Assembly (NCBI RefSeq): GCF_000337915.1
Contig: NZ_AOJE01000011.1
Location: forward strand, 119,456 to 183,455
Source of the DNA: Halorubrum saccharovorum DSM 1137
GTDB taxonomy: Archaea > Halobacteriota > Halobacteria > Halobacteriales > Haloferacaceae
DNA: 64,000 bases
Direction of reading: 5' to 3'
Every line of letters begins with the position of its first letter. Positions within the stretch are counted from its first letter, which is position 1. The notes beneath the pieces are model-generated. The model was not told where the DNA came from and made no database searches. It saw only the letters and a list, made by a program, of their open reading frames with translations. Shown here one piece after another: positions 45,170-52,855 of this stretch. The position numbers were made by a program, and so were the translations under genes.

Positions 45170-45925
45170 ATGCGCGAACTCGTCTTCGCCCTCGAGTACG
45201 AGCCGGGGCGCAACAGGGTCGCCGACGCGCTGGCCGACCACCCCGGCGCCCGGGTCCGGTCGCTGTCGGTCCACGCCACCGACGACCACCTCTGGCGCGT
45301 CGACCACGCGGCCGGCACCCCGGCCGCGCTCGACGATGTCGAGGCCGCGTTCCTCGACGGCGACTACTACGCCGACTGCCTCGCGACCGAGCACTGCGGA
45401 GCGACCCAGACCACTCGCGTCCTCGATCACACCGACGACGCGCTGGTGTTGTACACCGACTGGGAACCCACGCCCGTCTGCGCGTCCGTGCCACACATCG
45501 CGCGCGACCACCTCGGGGAGAGCGTGCTGTTCGAGACGCGCCACGAGGGGCGCCACTACACCTGGCGGCTCATCCACTCCGGCGAGGGCGACGTGGGCGA
45601 CTTCTTCGACGCGCTCCGAGCGGCCGTCGGCGACGCCGCCCGGACCGAACTGCTCAAGACGGCGAGCGCCTCGGGCGCGACCGACGGGCCGGGTTCGAAC
45701 GGGGGCGACATCGGCCTCAGCCCCGAGCAGGAGGCCGCGCTCAGGGCCGCCGTCGAACACGGATACTACGAGTCCCCGCGCGAGGTCGACGCGGGCGACC
45801 TCGCCGACCACCTCGACGTGCCGCGGTCGACGCTCACCCACCGGCTCCGTCGGGCCGAGGAGCGCCTCGCGAAGGCGCACGTCGCCGAGGAGCGGGTCGT
45901 CGACGCCGGACCGGCCTCGGAGTGA
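45170..45925 (+). CDS. HTH-10 regulator, candidate metal sensor for the P-type ATPase
   Basis: Bat-type regulator of 251 residues. The C-terminal HTH-10 domain is LSPEQEAALRAAVEHGYYES then VDAGDLADHLDVPRSTLTHR. The N-terminal sensor domain contains Cys70, His75/Cys76 (YYADCLATEHCGA) and Cys104 with nearby histidines, a plausible metal site. It ends 94 bases before the Zn-type P-ATPase gene, whose promoter holds a perfect 14-bp palindrome. Activator of that gene is the simplest reading. Confidence 0.82.
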   Translation: MRELVFALEYEPGRNRVADALADHPGARVRSLSVHATDDHLWRVDHAAGTPAALDDVEAAFLDGDYYADCLATEHCGATQTTRVLDHTDDALVLYTDWEPTPVCASVPHIARDHLGESVLFETRHEGRHYTWRLIHSGEGDVGDFFDALRAAVGDAARTELLKTASASGATDGPGSNGGDIGLSPEQEAALRAAVEHGYYESPREVDAGDLADHLDVPRSTLTHRLRRAEERLAKAHVAEERVVDAGPASE

Positions 45926-45968
45926 GACGGCGGCCTCGACGTCGCCCCGCTCATTCGGCTCGCAGCAC

Positions 45969-45982
45969 TTGGAATATTCCAA
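45969..45982. promoter_or_regulatory. Palindrome TTGGAATATTCCAA upstream of Zn ATPase
   Basis: Perfect 14-bp palindrome ending about 6 bases before a TATA-like cttatcgata (about 45989-45998), which is itself about 26 bases before the ATG at 46020. A site directly upstream of BRE/TATA fits an activator. The upstream HTH-10 protein is the candidate. Confidence 0.65.
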
Positions 45983-46019
45983 CCAAGGCTTATCGATATA
46001 CGGGCCCACTCTCCACGTA

Positions 46020-48458
46020 ATGAGAGACGGCTCAAGCGAAACCGACGGGGCCGACGGTGGCGGCGGTTCCGATACCGACGGTAGGCGCCGGGAGCTGACC
46101 GCCAGCCTCGCGGTCCCCGAGATGGACTGCCCCTCCTGCGCCGGCAAGGTCGACAGCGCGCTCGGGCGCTTGGACGGAGTGACCGACACCGCGCTCAACC
46201 CGACCGCCGGGACGGCGACGGTGACGTACGACCCCGACGCCGTCGACGAGGACGACGTGGTCGCGGCGATCGAGGGCGCCGGCTACGAGGTCACGGGCGG
46301 GCGGTCGGCCGGCGGTGGGGACGGCGACGCCGGAGGCGCCAGCGGCGCCGACGCGGGGTCCGGCGGCGTCGCCGTCGCGCCCCCCGCCGAGGTCTGGACG
46401 ACGCCGCGCGCGAAGAAGACGTGGCTCGGCGCGGCGCTCGTGGTCGCCGGGCTCCTGTTCGAGTTCGTCCTGACCGGGCGAAATCCCGCCGTCGCGAGCG
46501 TGCTCGGCGCCCCCCTCTCACTCGCCGACGTCCTGTTCATCGGCGCCGTCGCGGCCAGCGGGATCCCCGTCGTCCGCGGCGGCTACTACTCGGCGCGCAA
46601 CCGGAGCCTCGACATCGACCTGCTGATGGGGACGGCGATCGTCGCGGCGACGGGGATCGGCTACTTCGTCGAGGCCGCCACGCTCGCGGTCCTCTTCAGC
46701 GTCGCGGAGCTGTTAGAGGACTACGCGATGGACCGCGCGCGCGACTCCCTGCGCGAGCTGATGGAGCTGTCTCCGGACGAGGCGACCGTCCGGCGAGAGG
46801 GCGAAGAATCGACCGTCCCCACCGACGACGTGGCGGTCGGCGAGACCGTCGTCGTCCGCCCCGGTGAGAAGGTCCCGCTCGACGGGACCGTGATCGAGGG
46901 CGAGAGCGCGGTCGACGAGTCGCCGATCACCGGCGAGAGCGTCCCCGTCGACAAGGCGCCCGGCGACGAGGCGTTCGCGGGCGCGATCAACGAGGAGGGG
47001 TACCTGGAGATCGAGGTGACCTCGACCGCGGGCGACTCGACGCTCGCGCGGATCATCGAACTGGTGCAGGGCGCGCAGGCCGAGAAGACCGAGACCGAGC
47101 GGTTCGTCGACCGCTTCGCGGGGTACTACACGCCGGTCGTGGTGGTGCTGGCGGTCCTGACGGCCGCGATCCCGCCGCTGGTCATCGCGGAGCCGGTGAC
47201 CGTCGACCTCGCGGGGTACCCGTTCGTCTTCGCGGCGGACTGGGGGACGTGGTTCGTCCGCGGGCTCACGCTGCTCGTGATCGCCTGTCCCTGCGCGTTC
47301 GTCATCTCGACGCCCGTCTCGGTCGTCTCCGGGATCACGAGCGCGGCGAAGAACGGCGTCCTGATCAAGGGCGGCAACCACCTCGAAGCGATGGGCGACG
47401 TCGACGCCGTCGCGCTCGACAAGACCGGGACGCTCACGAAGGGCGAACTCGCCGTCACCGACCTGCTCCCGCTGGGCGACGCCGACGAGGCGACGCTGCT
47501 GCGCCGGGCCGCGGCGCTGGAGCGACGGAGCGAACACCCGATCGCGACCGCGGTCCTCGACCGCGCCGACCGCGCGGGCGTGACCGACCTCCCCGAGCCG
47601 ACGGGCTTCGAGAGCCTGACGGGGAAGGGGATCCGGGCCGAGATCGGCGGCGAGACGTACTACGCCGGGAAGCCCGCGCTGTTCGAGGAGCTCGGGTTCG
47701 ACCTCTCGCGGGCCCGAGCGGAGACCGACGGCGGGGTCGTCGCCGAGGGCCGCGACGGCGAGGAGGCCGCCGAGGACGGCTTCGCGGCCGACGCCGAGCC
47801 CGGCGAGTTCGCCGAGGGAGCCCTCGCCGCGCTGGAACGCGAGGGAAAGACGGTGGTGCTCGTCGGGACGGCGACGGCGCTGACCGGGGCCGTCGCGGTC
47901 GCCGACGAGGTGCGGCCCGACTCGAAGCGGGCGGTCGAGCGCCTCCGGGAGTTCGGCGTGGAGCGCGTCGTGATGCTGACCGGCGACAACGAGGGGACCG
48001 CGCGAGCCATCGCCGAGGAGGTCGGCGTCGACGAGTACCGCGCCGAGCTGCTGCCGGAGGAGAAGGTGGAGGCGGTCGAGTCGCTGCAGACCGAGTACGG
48101 CGAGGTGGCGATGGTCGGCGACGGGATCAACGACGCGCCCGCGCTGGCGACCGCCGAGGTCGGCGTCGCGATGGGCGCCGCGGGGACGGACACCGCCTTG
48201 GAGACCGCCGACATCGCGCTGATGGGCGACGACGTGGCGAAGCTCCCGTACCTGTACGCGCTGTCGCACACCGCCAACGGCGTCATCCGCCAGAACGTCT
48301 GGGCGAGCCTCGGCGTGAAGTTCCTGCTCGCGCTGGGCGTCCCGCTGGGGCTGGTGAGCGTCGCGGTCGCGGTCGTCGTCGGCGACATGGGGATGAGCCT
48401 CGGCGTCACCGGCAACGCGATGCGGCTCTCCGGGATCGAGCCCGAGTCGTTCGAGTGA
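46020..48458 (+). CDS. P1B-2-type (Zn/Cd/Pb) heavy-metal exporting ATPase
   Basis: P-type ATPase of 812 residues. An N-terminal heavy-metal domain has MDCPSC (Cys37/Cys40). The ion site is CPC at 423-425 in IACPCAFVISTPVS, the phosphorylated Asp467 is in LDKTGTLTKG, and the hinge is GDGINDAPALA. CPCAFVISTPVS with KNGVLIKGG and the last-helix Lys (GVKFLLALG) and Asp-x-Gly (VVGDMGMSLG) resemble ZntA, not CopA, which has different terminal residues. It therefore probably expels Zn, Cd or Pb. The ATG at 46020 is chosen by promoter spacing; the frame is open upstream through the HTH-10 gene. Confidence 0.9.
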   Translation: MRDGSSETDGADGGGGSDTDGRRRELTASLAVPEMDCPSCAGKVDSALGRLDGVTDTALNPTAGTATVTYDPDAVDEDDVVAAIEGAGYEVTGGRSAGGGDGDAGGASGADAGSGGVAVAPPAEVWTTPRAKKTWLGAALVVAGLLFEFVLTGRNPAVASVLGAPLSLADVLFIGAVAASGIPVVRGGYYSARNRSLDIDLLMGTAIVAATGIGYFVEAATLAVLFSVAELLEDYAMDRARDSLRELMELSPDEATVRREGEESTVPTDDVAVGETVVVRPGEKVPLDGTVIEGESAVDESPITGESVPVDKAPGDEAFAGAINEEGYLEIEVTSTAGDSTLARIIELVQGAQAEKTETERFVDRFAGYYTPVVVVLAVLTAAIPPLVIAEPVTVDLAGYPFVFAADWGTWFVRGLTLLVIACPCAFVISTPVSVVSGITSAAKNGVLIKGGNHLEAMGDVDAVALDKTGTLTKGELAVTDLLPLGDADEATLLRRAAALERRSEHPIATAVLDRADRAGVTDLPEPTGFESLTGKGIRAEIGGETYYAGKPALFEELGFDLSRARAETDGGVVAEGRDGEEAAEDGFAADAEPGEFAEGALAALEREGKTVVLVGTATALTGAVAVADEVRPDSKRAVERLREFGVERVVMLTGDNEGTARAIAEEVGVDEYRAELLPEEKVEAVESLQTEYGEVAMVGDGINDAPALATAEVGVAMGAAGTDTALETADIALMGDDVAKLPYLYALSHTANGVIRQNVWASLGVKFLLALGVPLGLVSVAVAVVVGDMGMSLGVTGNAMRLSGIEPESFE

Positions 48459-48551
48459 GGCGGACGGGTCGACGTCGGAGCGCCGCGCCGCACGAACAAA
48501 CATGAACAATTATTAAGGATGCGTTCATCGGGGGAGACGTGCCACCCGTAG
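48459..48551. promoter_or_regulatory. AT-rich promoter-like segment after Zn ATPase
   Basis: aacaattattaagg at 48506-48519 includes a strong TATA-like tattaa (48511-48516), about 26 bases before a GTG at 48539. That GTG opens only 7 codons before TGA in its own frame. The following open frame (48552-48812) is in another phase and has no start. Confidence 0.45.
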
Positions 48552-48812
48552 TACACTGCTGACCCGAGCTCGGAATCGGAGACGGCGATCGGTCCCGAGG
48601 GTCCGAGCACGCGCGAGACGAGCATCGAGACGGAACCGGCGTCGTCGACCGACGACGCGCCGGGCGACGACGAGGAGAGCGACGACCTGCCCACCGCGGC
48701 CGAGGCGGTCGCGCAGTGCGCGGCGACGTTCGACGCGACGGACACGGGGCGGATCCCGAACGGGACCGGACGGTGGAACGCGTACGCCGGGTCGTGTCAC
48801 GGCGGGGACTGA
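48552..48812 (+). pseudogene. Broken or frameshifted small acidic ORF
   Basis: An 86-codon open frame with haloarchaeal codon use and acidic composition (ADPSSESETAIGPEGPSTRE ... DDLPTAAEAVAQCAATFDAT ... YAGSCHGGD) has no ATG or GTG and is preceded by TAG at 48549-48551. A TATA-like box and GTG exist just upstream but in a different phase. It looks like a gene fragment or one interrupted by a one-base shift, either true decay or a sequencing error. Family unrecognised. Confidence 0.5.
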
Positions 48813-48859
48813 CCCGCTCCGCGCCCGGACCCTTTTAGACGACGAGGCGAGTAGTCGCG

Positions 48860-49015
48860 AGCGGCCGATGACGATGCACCGCTCCGAGCTGCCTCGGCAC
48901 CAGCGATGACGAGCCCTATGAGTGCCGAGGCCGCCTTCTGTCGGTAGCGGCTGCCGAGCGAAGTCGAGGTTCGACGGGATCAGGAGCACGGCAGCCCGAC
49001 TCCCTGGGATCGTCG
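48860..49015 (+). ncRNA. Candidate structured non-coding RNA (two hairpins)
   Basis: Between the broken ORF and a convergent gene lie two strong hairpins. Hairpin 1: GCCTCGGCAC (48891-48900) with GTGCCGAGGC (48922-48931), a perfect 10-bp stem whose 21-nt loop contains GATGA and TATGA as in K-turn/K-loop motifs. Hairpin 2: GGCTGCCG (48949-48956) with CGGCAGCC (48989-48996), enclosing a small GTCGA/TCGAC stem-loop. A TATA-like cttttaga (48831-48838) is about 26 bases before 48860. The two-hairpin form with a K-loop suggests an H/ACA-like guide RNA, but no ACA box was found, so the class is unknown. Confidence 0.35.
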
Positions 49016-49024
49016 GGACGGCGG

Positions 49025-50125
49025 TCACTCGGAGTCGCGCTCGGACGCCGTCGGCGACTGCTCTTCCTCCACCACGATTCCCCGCCGAATTCCCCGGATC
49101 AGCGCTTCGAGACTCTCGGCGTCGGCGTCGAGATCGACGCCGAGCGTGAGCGCATGCTGCCCGGTCGCTGGTCGGGTGTGATCCGAGGCGGCTGCCGCCT
49201 CGTCGTCGCCCGCCCCCATCGCCGCTTCCTGCGCTGTTTCTGCCGCTACCTCCGCCTTCTCGGCGGCCGTCTTCGTCTCCTCGGCTGCACTCTCGACCTC
49301 GTCGACGAGCGATGTGAGATCGGAGAGGATCCCTTCGGGGAGTTCACCGAGTTCGGCGGCAGCGGTTTCGGCGCTCTCTGCGGTCTCCTCGGCGGCCCCC
49401 TCCACCTCCTCGGCGGCCTCTGCGGCCGCGTCCTCGACTTCCTCGGTCGCTTCTTCACCGGTTTCCTCGGCGTCCTCAGCCGCCGATTCGGCTTCCGTCA
49501 CGGTCCCCTTCGGCGCTTCTTCGGCCGCGTTGCCCTCTTCGGAAGCGTTCTTCTCGGAAGCGTTCTCCTCGCCCTCTGTGGACCCCTCCACGTCGTCGGC
49601 CTCCTCGGCGGCGGCTTCCCCGGCGCGCTCGGTCTCCGGGAGGCGGTACCGCCCCTCCTCGTCCCGGTCGAGCAGACCGGCCCAGTCGTACAGCTCCAGC
49701 AGCGTAGTGAGCCCGCTCCGGACTCGGTCGGCGTCGAGGTCCTGACCGGTGACGGCCGCAACGAGAGGGACCAGGTCCGCCTCCGCCGTGGGGTTCTCGC
49801 GGACGATTCCGCGGACCTGATCGGTCACGGGCCACTCCGCGAGGGCCTCGCGAGCGTGTTTCCGCGCCTGCACCTCGTCCTCGACGGCGACCGCTCCGGC
49901 CAGCGCCTGGCCGCGATCCGTGAGGCGGTGTTGCTGCCCCTCCGGTTCGAGCAGCCCGAGCTCTTCGAGGAAGCGGGTCTGTCGCCCGACCGCGTCGGCG
50001 ATGTCCGTCGCGTCCTCGACGGTCGAGGTGTACTTCGGTTCGGCCGCCGCGCCGACAGCGGACCAACCGGCGACGATCTGCAGGAGGGTGTCGAGGCTCA
50101 CCCCCTTCGGAATATGGTGGGTCAT
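49025..50125 (-). CDS. Winged-helix protein with long Glu/Ala-rich coiled region
   Basis: A 366-residue very acidic protein. The ATG at 50123-50125 gives MTHHIPKGVSLDTLLQIVAG. Residues 1-170 contain two winged-helix-like segments (DATDIADAVGRQTRFLEELG with a GLLEPEGQQHRLTDRGQALA wing, and a second VRSGLTTLLELYDWAGLLDR). Residues about 170-320 are repeats of EEAAEEVE/AAEETA type, likely helical coil or disordered. The C-terminus has a short globular end (ALTLGVDLDADAESLEALIR). It may bind DNA and act as an architectural or regulatory protein; no family was recognised. A TATA-like ttttttgt lies about 27 bases before the start. Confidence 0.65.
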   Translation of the reverse strand: MTHHIPKGVSLDTLLQIVAGWSAVGAAAEPKYTSTVEDATDIADAVGRQTRFLEELGLLEPEGQQHRLTDRGQALAGAVAVEDEVQARKHAREALAEWPVTDQVRGIVRENPTAEADLVPLVAAVTGQDLDADRVRSGLTTLLELYDWAGLLDRDEEGRYRLPETERAGEAAAEEADDVEGSTEGEENASEKNASEEGNAAEEAPKGTVTEAESAAEDAEETGEEATEEVEDAAAEAAEEVEGAAEETAESAETAAAELGELPEGILSDLTSLVDEVESAAEETKTAAEKAEVAAETAQEAAMGAGDDEAAAASDHTRPATGQHALTLGVDLDADAESLEALIRGIRRGIVVEEEQSPTASERDSE

Positions 50126-50459
50126 CGTCGGACGTGCGACCGCCCGGACAAAAAATGGACGACCAAACCTGCCCGCGTCCCCGAATCCGACCGCTCCACG
50201 GGTTCGCCCCATACCGGGCGACGATCAACTGCCGGACGCCAAATTGATATAGCGCTTATCGATACACGACCGCAGTTCCGCGCCGTCGCGCCCTCGACGC
50301 GAAATCCGGCGCTCTGGCCGGTAACAGCGATCATCGACGCGACGACGCCGGCATCGCCTTATAACGGAACGCGGAGCGCGGGGCTGCCGATCGGGAGGTC
50401 GAGACACGGTCGTGGGATCGGGAGTCTTCCGTGAGTCGGGGCGGCGACGCGCGTCGCCT
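50126..50459. promoter_or_regulatory. 334-base non-coding region between two minus-strand genes
   Basis: Near its left end is the attttttgt promoter element of the winged-helix gene. An A/T-rich block caaattgatatagcgcttat (50240-50259) and cttataac (50359-50366) are other TATA-like elements without an assignable gene. No RNA gene or convincing ORF was seen. Confidence 0.4.
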
Positions 50460-52736
50460 TCACAGCGGGGCGTCGATGGCGTCGTTGGCGCGCTCGATCC
50501 CGGCGAGCGCCTTCGGATCGAGCGCCTCGACCGCGCCGTCGTCGTACCCGGCTTGGTCGTCGGTCGCGAACGCGTCCCTGACCCGCCACAGCGCTGAGGC
50601 GGCCGCGGAGAGCCGGTCGTCGGCCGCCCGCTCCTCGTCGTTCTCGGCGGCGGCGACCGCTCCGGCCGCCGACTCCCGCGCGCGGGAGATCCCGTCGAGC
50701 ACCGGGTCGGACGCGGTTCCGTTCCGGTCCCGATCCGTCTCCCCGGCCGTCCCGTTCTCGGGAGTGTCGTCCGCGTCGTCGTCGTCCGGGCTGAGCGACT
50801 CGGCGAGCGCGTACAGCTCGTCGAGCTCGCCTCGGAGCGTCCGGGCGAGCGCGGCCTTCCCGGTTTCGACCCGCTCGCGCACCGCCTCGCCGTTCTCGTC
50901 GAACGAATCCGGCGTCACGCGGTACGCTCCCGTCGCGCCCGCCCGGTCGACCACCTCGACCGTGTACCGACCCTCGCGGTGGACCGCGACCGCGAACCGA
51001 TCGGTCTCGACCGGCGCGCCCTCGTAGACGACGCCGGCATAGTCCTCGACCACGCGCACGCGTTCGACCCCGTCGGCCTCCCGCGCGTCGCCCCGGATCC
51101 AGCCGGCGTCCCCGCTGGCGACGACCGCGAGGTCCCCGTCGCCGCCGACCCGGACGAGCCCGCCATCGTGGGTGAATCGGGACGCGATCGGCGCGATCCC
51201 CGGCCCGTTGGCGACGAGGAGGTGCGGACCGGGCTCGACGCGGAGGTACTCGAAGACGCCGCCGCGGGTGACCGTCGCGGTCGGGTCCTCGCTCGCGAGC
51301 CGGACGGCCAGCTCGGTCGAGAGCGGGAACAGCGACACGCCGGCGACGCCCGTGACCGCGTCGGCGGCTCCGTCCGTGACCCCGTCGAGCGTACCGCCGG
51401 TCCCGGCCCGGAGCTGTCGCACCCGACCGGCGACGCGGTTCGTGAGCCCGTCGGGCTCCGACCCGTCGATCCGCCGGCGGTGCGCGGGGTCGGTGACGTC
51501 CGAGAGCGGGTCGGCGAACCGCTCCTGTTCCCACGGCGTGCCGACCGACGTGATGTGGCTCGCGAGCACATCCTCGGCGAATCCGGGGACCGCGAACTCG
51601 AAGCTCAACTGCGGGCCGACGAAGCCGTCGATCGCCTCGCCGAGCGGCGAGAGCGGTTCGAGCGCGTAGGTCGCGTCCGCGTCGACGGCGCTGTCCGGGT
51701 GGGCGAGCACGAGCCCGGGCTCGCGCAGGGGGAGGTCCTCGGGCGGGGTCGGGAGCCCGCGCCACGACCCGACGGTCACCCGCTCGTCGATCAGGTCGGT
51801 CCGCTCGATCGACAGCGACGGGTGCTCGTGGAGGGGGGCGCCGTCGAGCTCCGGGAGGACGAACGGGAGCCGCGCCCCCTCGTCCCGGGGGAGGCCGTAG
51901 GCGAAGGGCGCGCGGAGGCTCGCGGAGACGTCGATTGCGTCGTTGGTCACGTCGGAGACCAGGTCGCCGACCGGAAGTCGCTCGAAGCTGGGAACGAGTC
52001 CGTTGACCTCGCTGGCGCTGGAGTGCGAGCCCACCTCGGAGAGGATCCCGGGCCGCGAGCCGTCCGGGATCTCCGGATCGAGGAACTCGTTGTTCGGGCT
52101 GGCGCGGGAGTGCGCGCTGGCCGAGAGCAGCAGCGGGTCGCCGCTCTCGCGGTCGACGAACACCTGCAACAGCTCCCAGTCGTGCCAGTGGAAGTTGACG
52201 GTGAACTGGTCGAACGCCGAGTAGAGCCAGTACTGCACCGCGTCGACGCCCGGCGCCGCCTCGACGACGTTGTAGAACACGGTGGGCGCGGGCGGCGACC
52301 CAGTCTCGCGGAACGCCGCCGAGTACTCGTCGAGCGCGGTGAACCCGTCGACGACGGCGCCCTCGTCGGTCTCGACGACGTACGGTCGCGGGTCGGTGGG
52401 GTACCACTTCTCTAACGCCCCGAAGTACAGGTCGGGCGCGTACCGACTGACCACCGCGGGGATCTCCGCGGGCGCGTCCGCGAGAGCGTCCTCGTCGGCG
52501 GGATCGCCGTCGTTCTCGGGATCGCCGCCGTTCTCGTCCGCCCCGTCCTCCCCGCCGGACGCCGGGGCGGGAGCCGGCCGCGAGAGGTACCACGCGCCGG
52601 CGACGCCGCCGCCCGCGAGCGCGGCGAGTCCCGCGTACCCGAGCACGCGGCGTCGGCCGGGGTCCTCGGGAGACCCGCCGCTCGGTGGGCCCTCGCCGCT
52701 CGACTCCCCGTTCGTCTCCTCGTCTCGACCGGTCAT
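50460..52736 (-). CDS. Tat-exported protein with NPP1/Vps62-like HDWE motif
   Basis: A 758-residue protein. The N-terminus is a twin-arginine signal or anchor (PGRRRVLGYAGLAALAGGG) followed by an acidic linker (60-90). Residues 95-260 show APDLYFGALEKWYP, VQYWLYSAFDQFTVNFHWHD and WELLQVFVDRESGDPLLLSA. HWHDWE at 183-188 recalls the HRHDWE heptad of NPP1/NLP and Vps62-like folds. A beta-rich middle and a helical C-terminal part (about 640-758) follow. Function unknown; a surface lipid- or sugar-binding role is possible. The resemblance is a motif match only. Confidence 0.65.
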   Translation of the reverse strand: MTGRDEETNGESSGEGPPSGGSPEDPGRRRVLGYAGLAALAGGGVAGAWYLSRPAPAPASGGEDGADENGGDPENDGDPADEDALADAPAEIPAVVSRYAPDLYFGALEKWYPTDPRPYVVETDEGAVVDGFTALDEYSAAFRETGSPPAPTVFYNVVEAAPGVDAVQYWLYSAFDQFTVNFHWHDWELLQVFVDRESGDPLLLSASAHSRASPNNEFLDPEIPDGSRPGILSEVGSHSSASEVNGLVPSFERLPVGDLVSDVTNDAIDVSASLRAPFAYGLPRDEGARLPFVLPELDGAPLHEHPSLSIERTDLIDERVTVGSWRGLPTPPEDLPLREPGLVLAHPDSAVDADATYALEPLSPLGEAIDGFVGPQLSFEFAVPGFAEDVLASHITSVGTPWEQERFADPLSDVTDPAHRRRIDGSEPDGLTNRVAGRVRQLRAGTGGTLDGVTDGAADAVTGVAGVSLFPLSTELAVRLASEDPTATVTRGGVFEYLRVEPGPHLLVANGPGIAPIASRFTHDGGLVRVGGDGDLAVVASGDAGWIRGDAREADGVERVRVVEDYAGVVYEGAPVETDRFAVAVHREGRYTVEVVDRAGATGAYRVTPDSFDENGEAVRERVETGKAALARTLRGELDELYALAESLSPDDDDADDTPENGTAGETDRDRNGTASDPVLDGISRARESAAGAVAAAENDEERAADDRLSAAASALWRVRDAFATDDQAGYDDGAVEALDPKALAGIERANDAIDAPL

Positions 52737-52855
52737 CTGATCCCGTGATCTCAGGACCCCGATACGGTAAATGGTACCGACTCACAACCGTCGTCTCGAA
52801 CCACACCGGAACTGTCCGGGGGGACGTTTAACCGGGTTCCGTCGAACGTGTTGCC

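Noticed and set aside
45336..48458. P-type ATPase fused to an upstream 228-residue extension
   Set aside because: The extension is the HTH-10 gene read in the wrong frame. Promoter elements and the palindrome lie right before the ATG at 46020.
48871..48920. C/D box guide RNA with ATGACGA boxes
   Set aside because: ATGACGA occurs twice but differs from the RUGAUGA consensus, and no CUGA D boxes lie at suitable distances.
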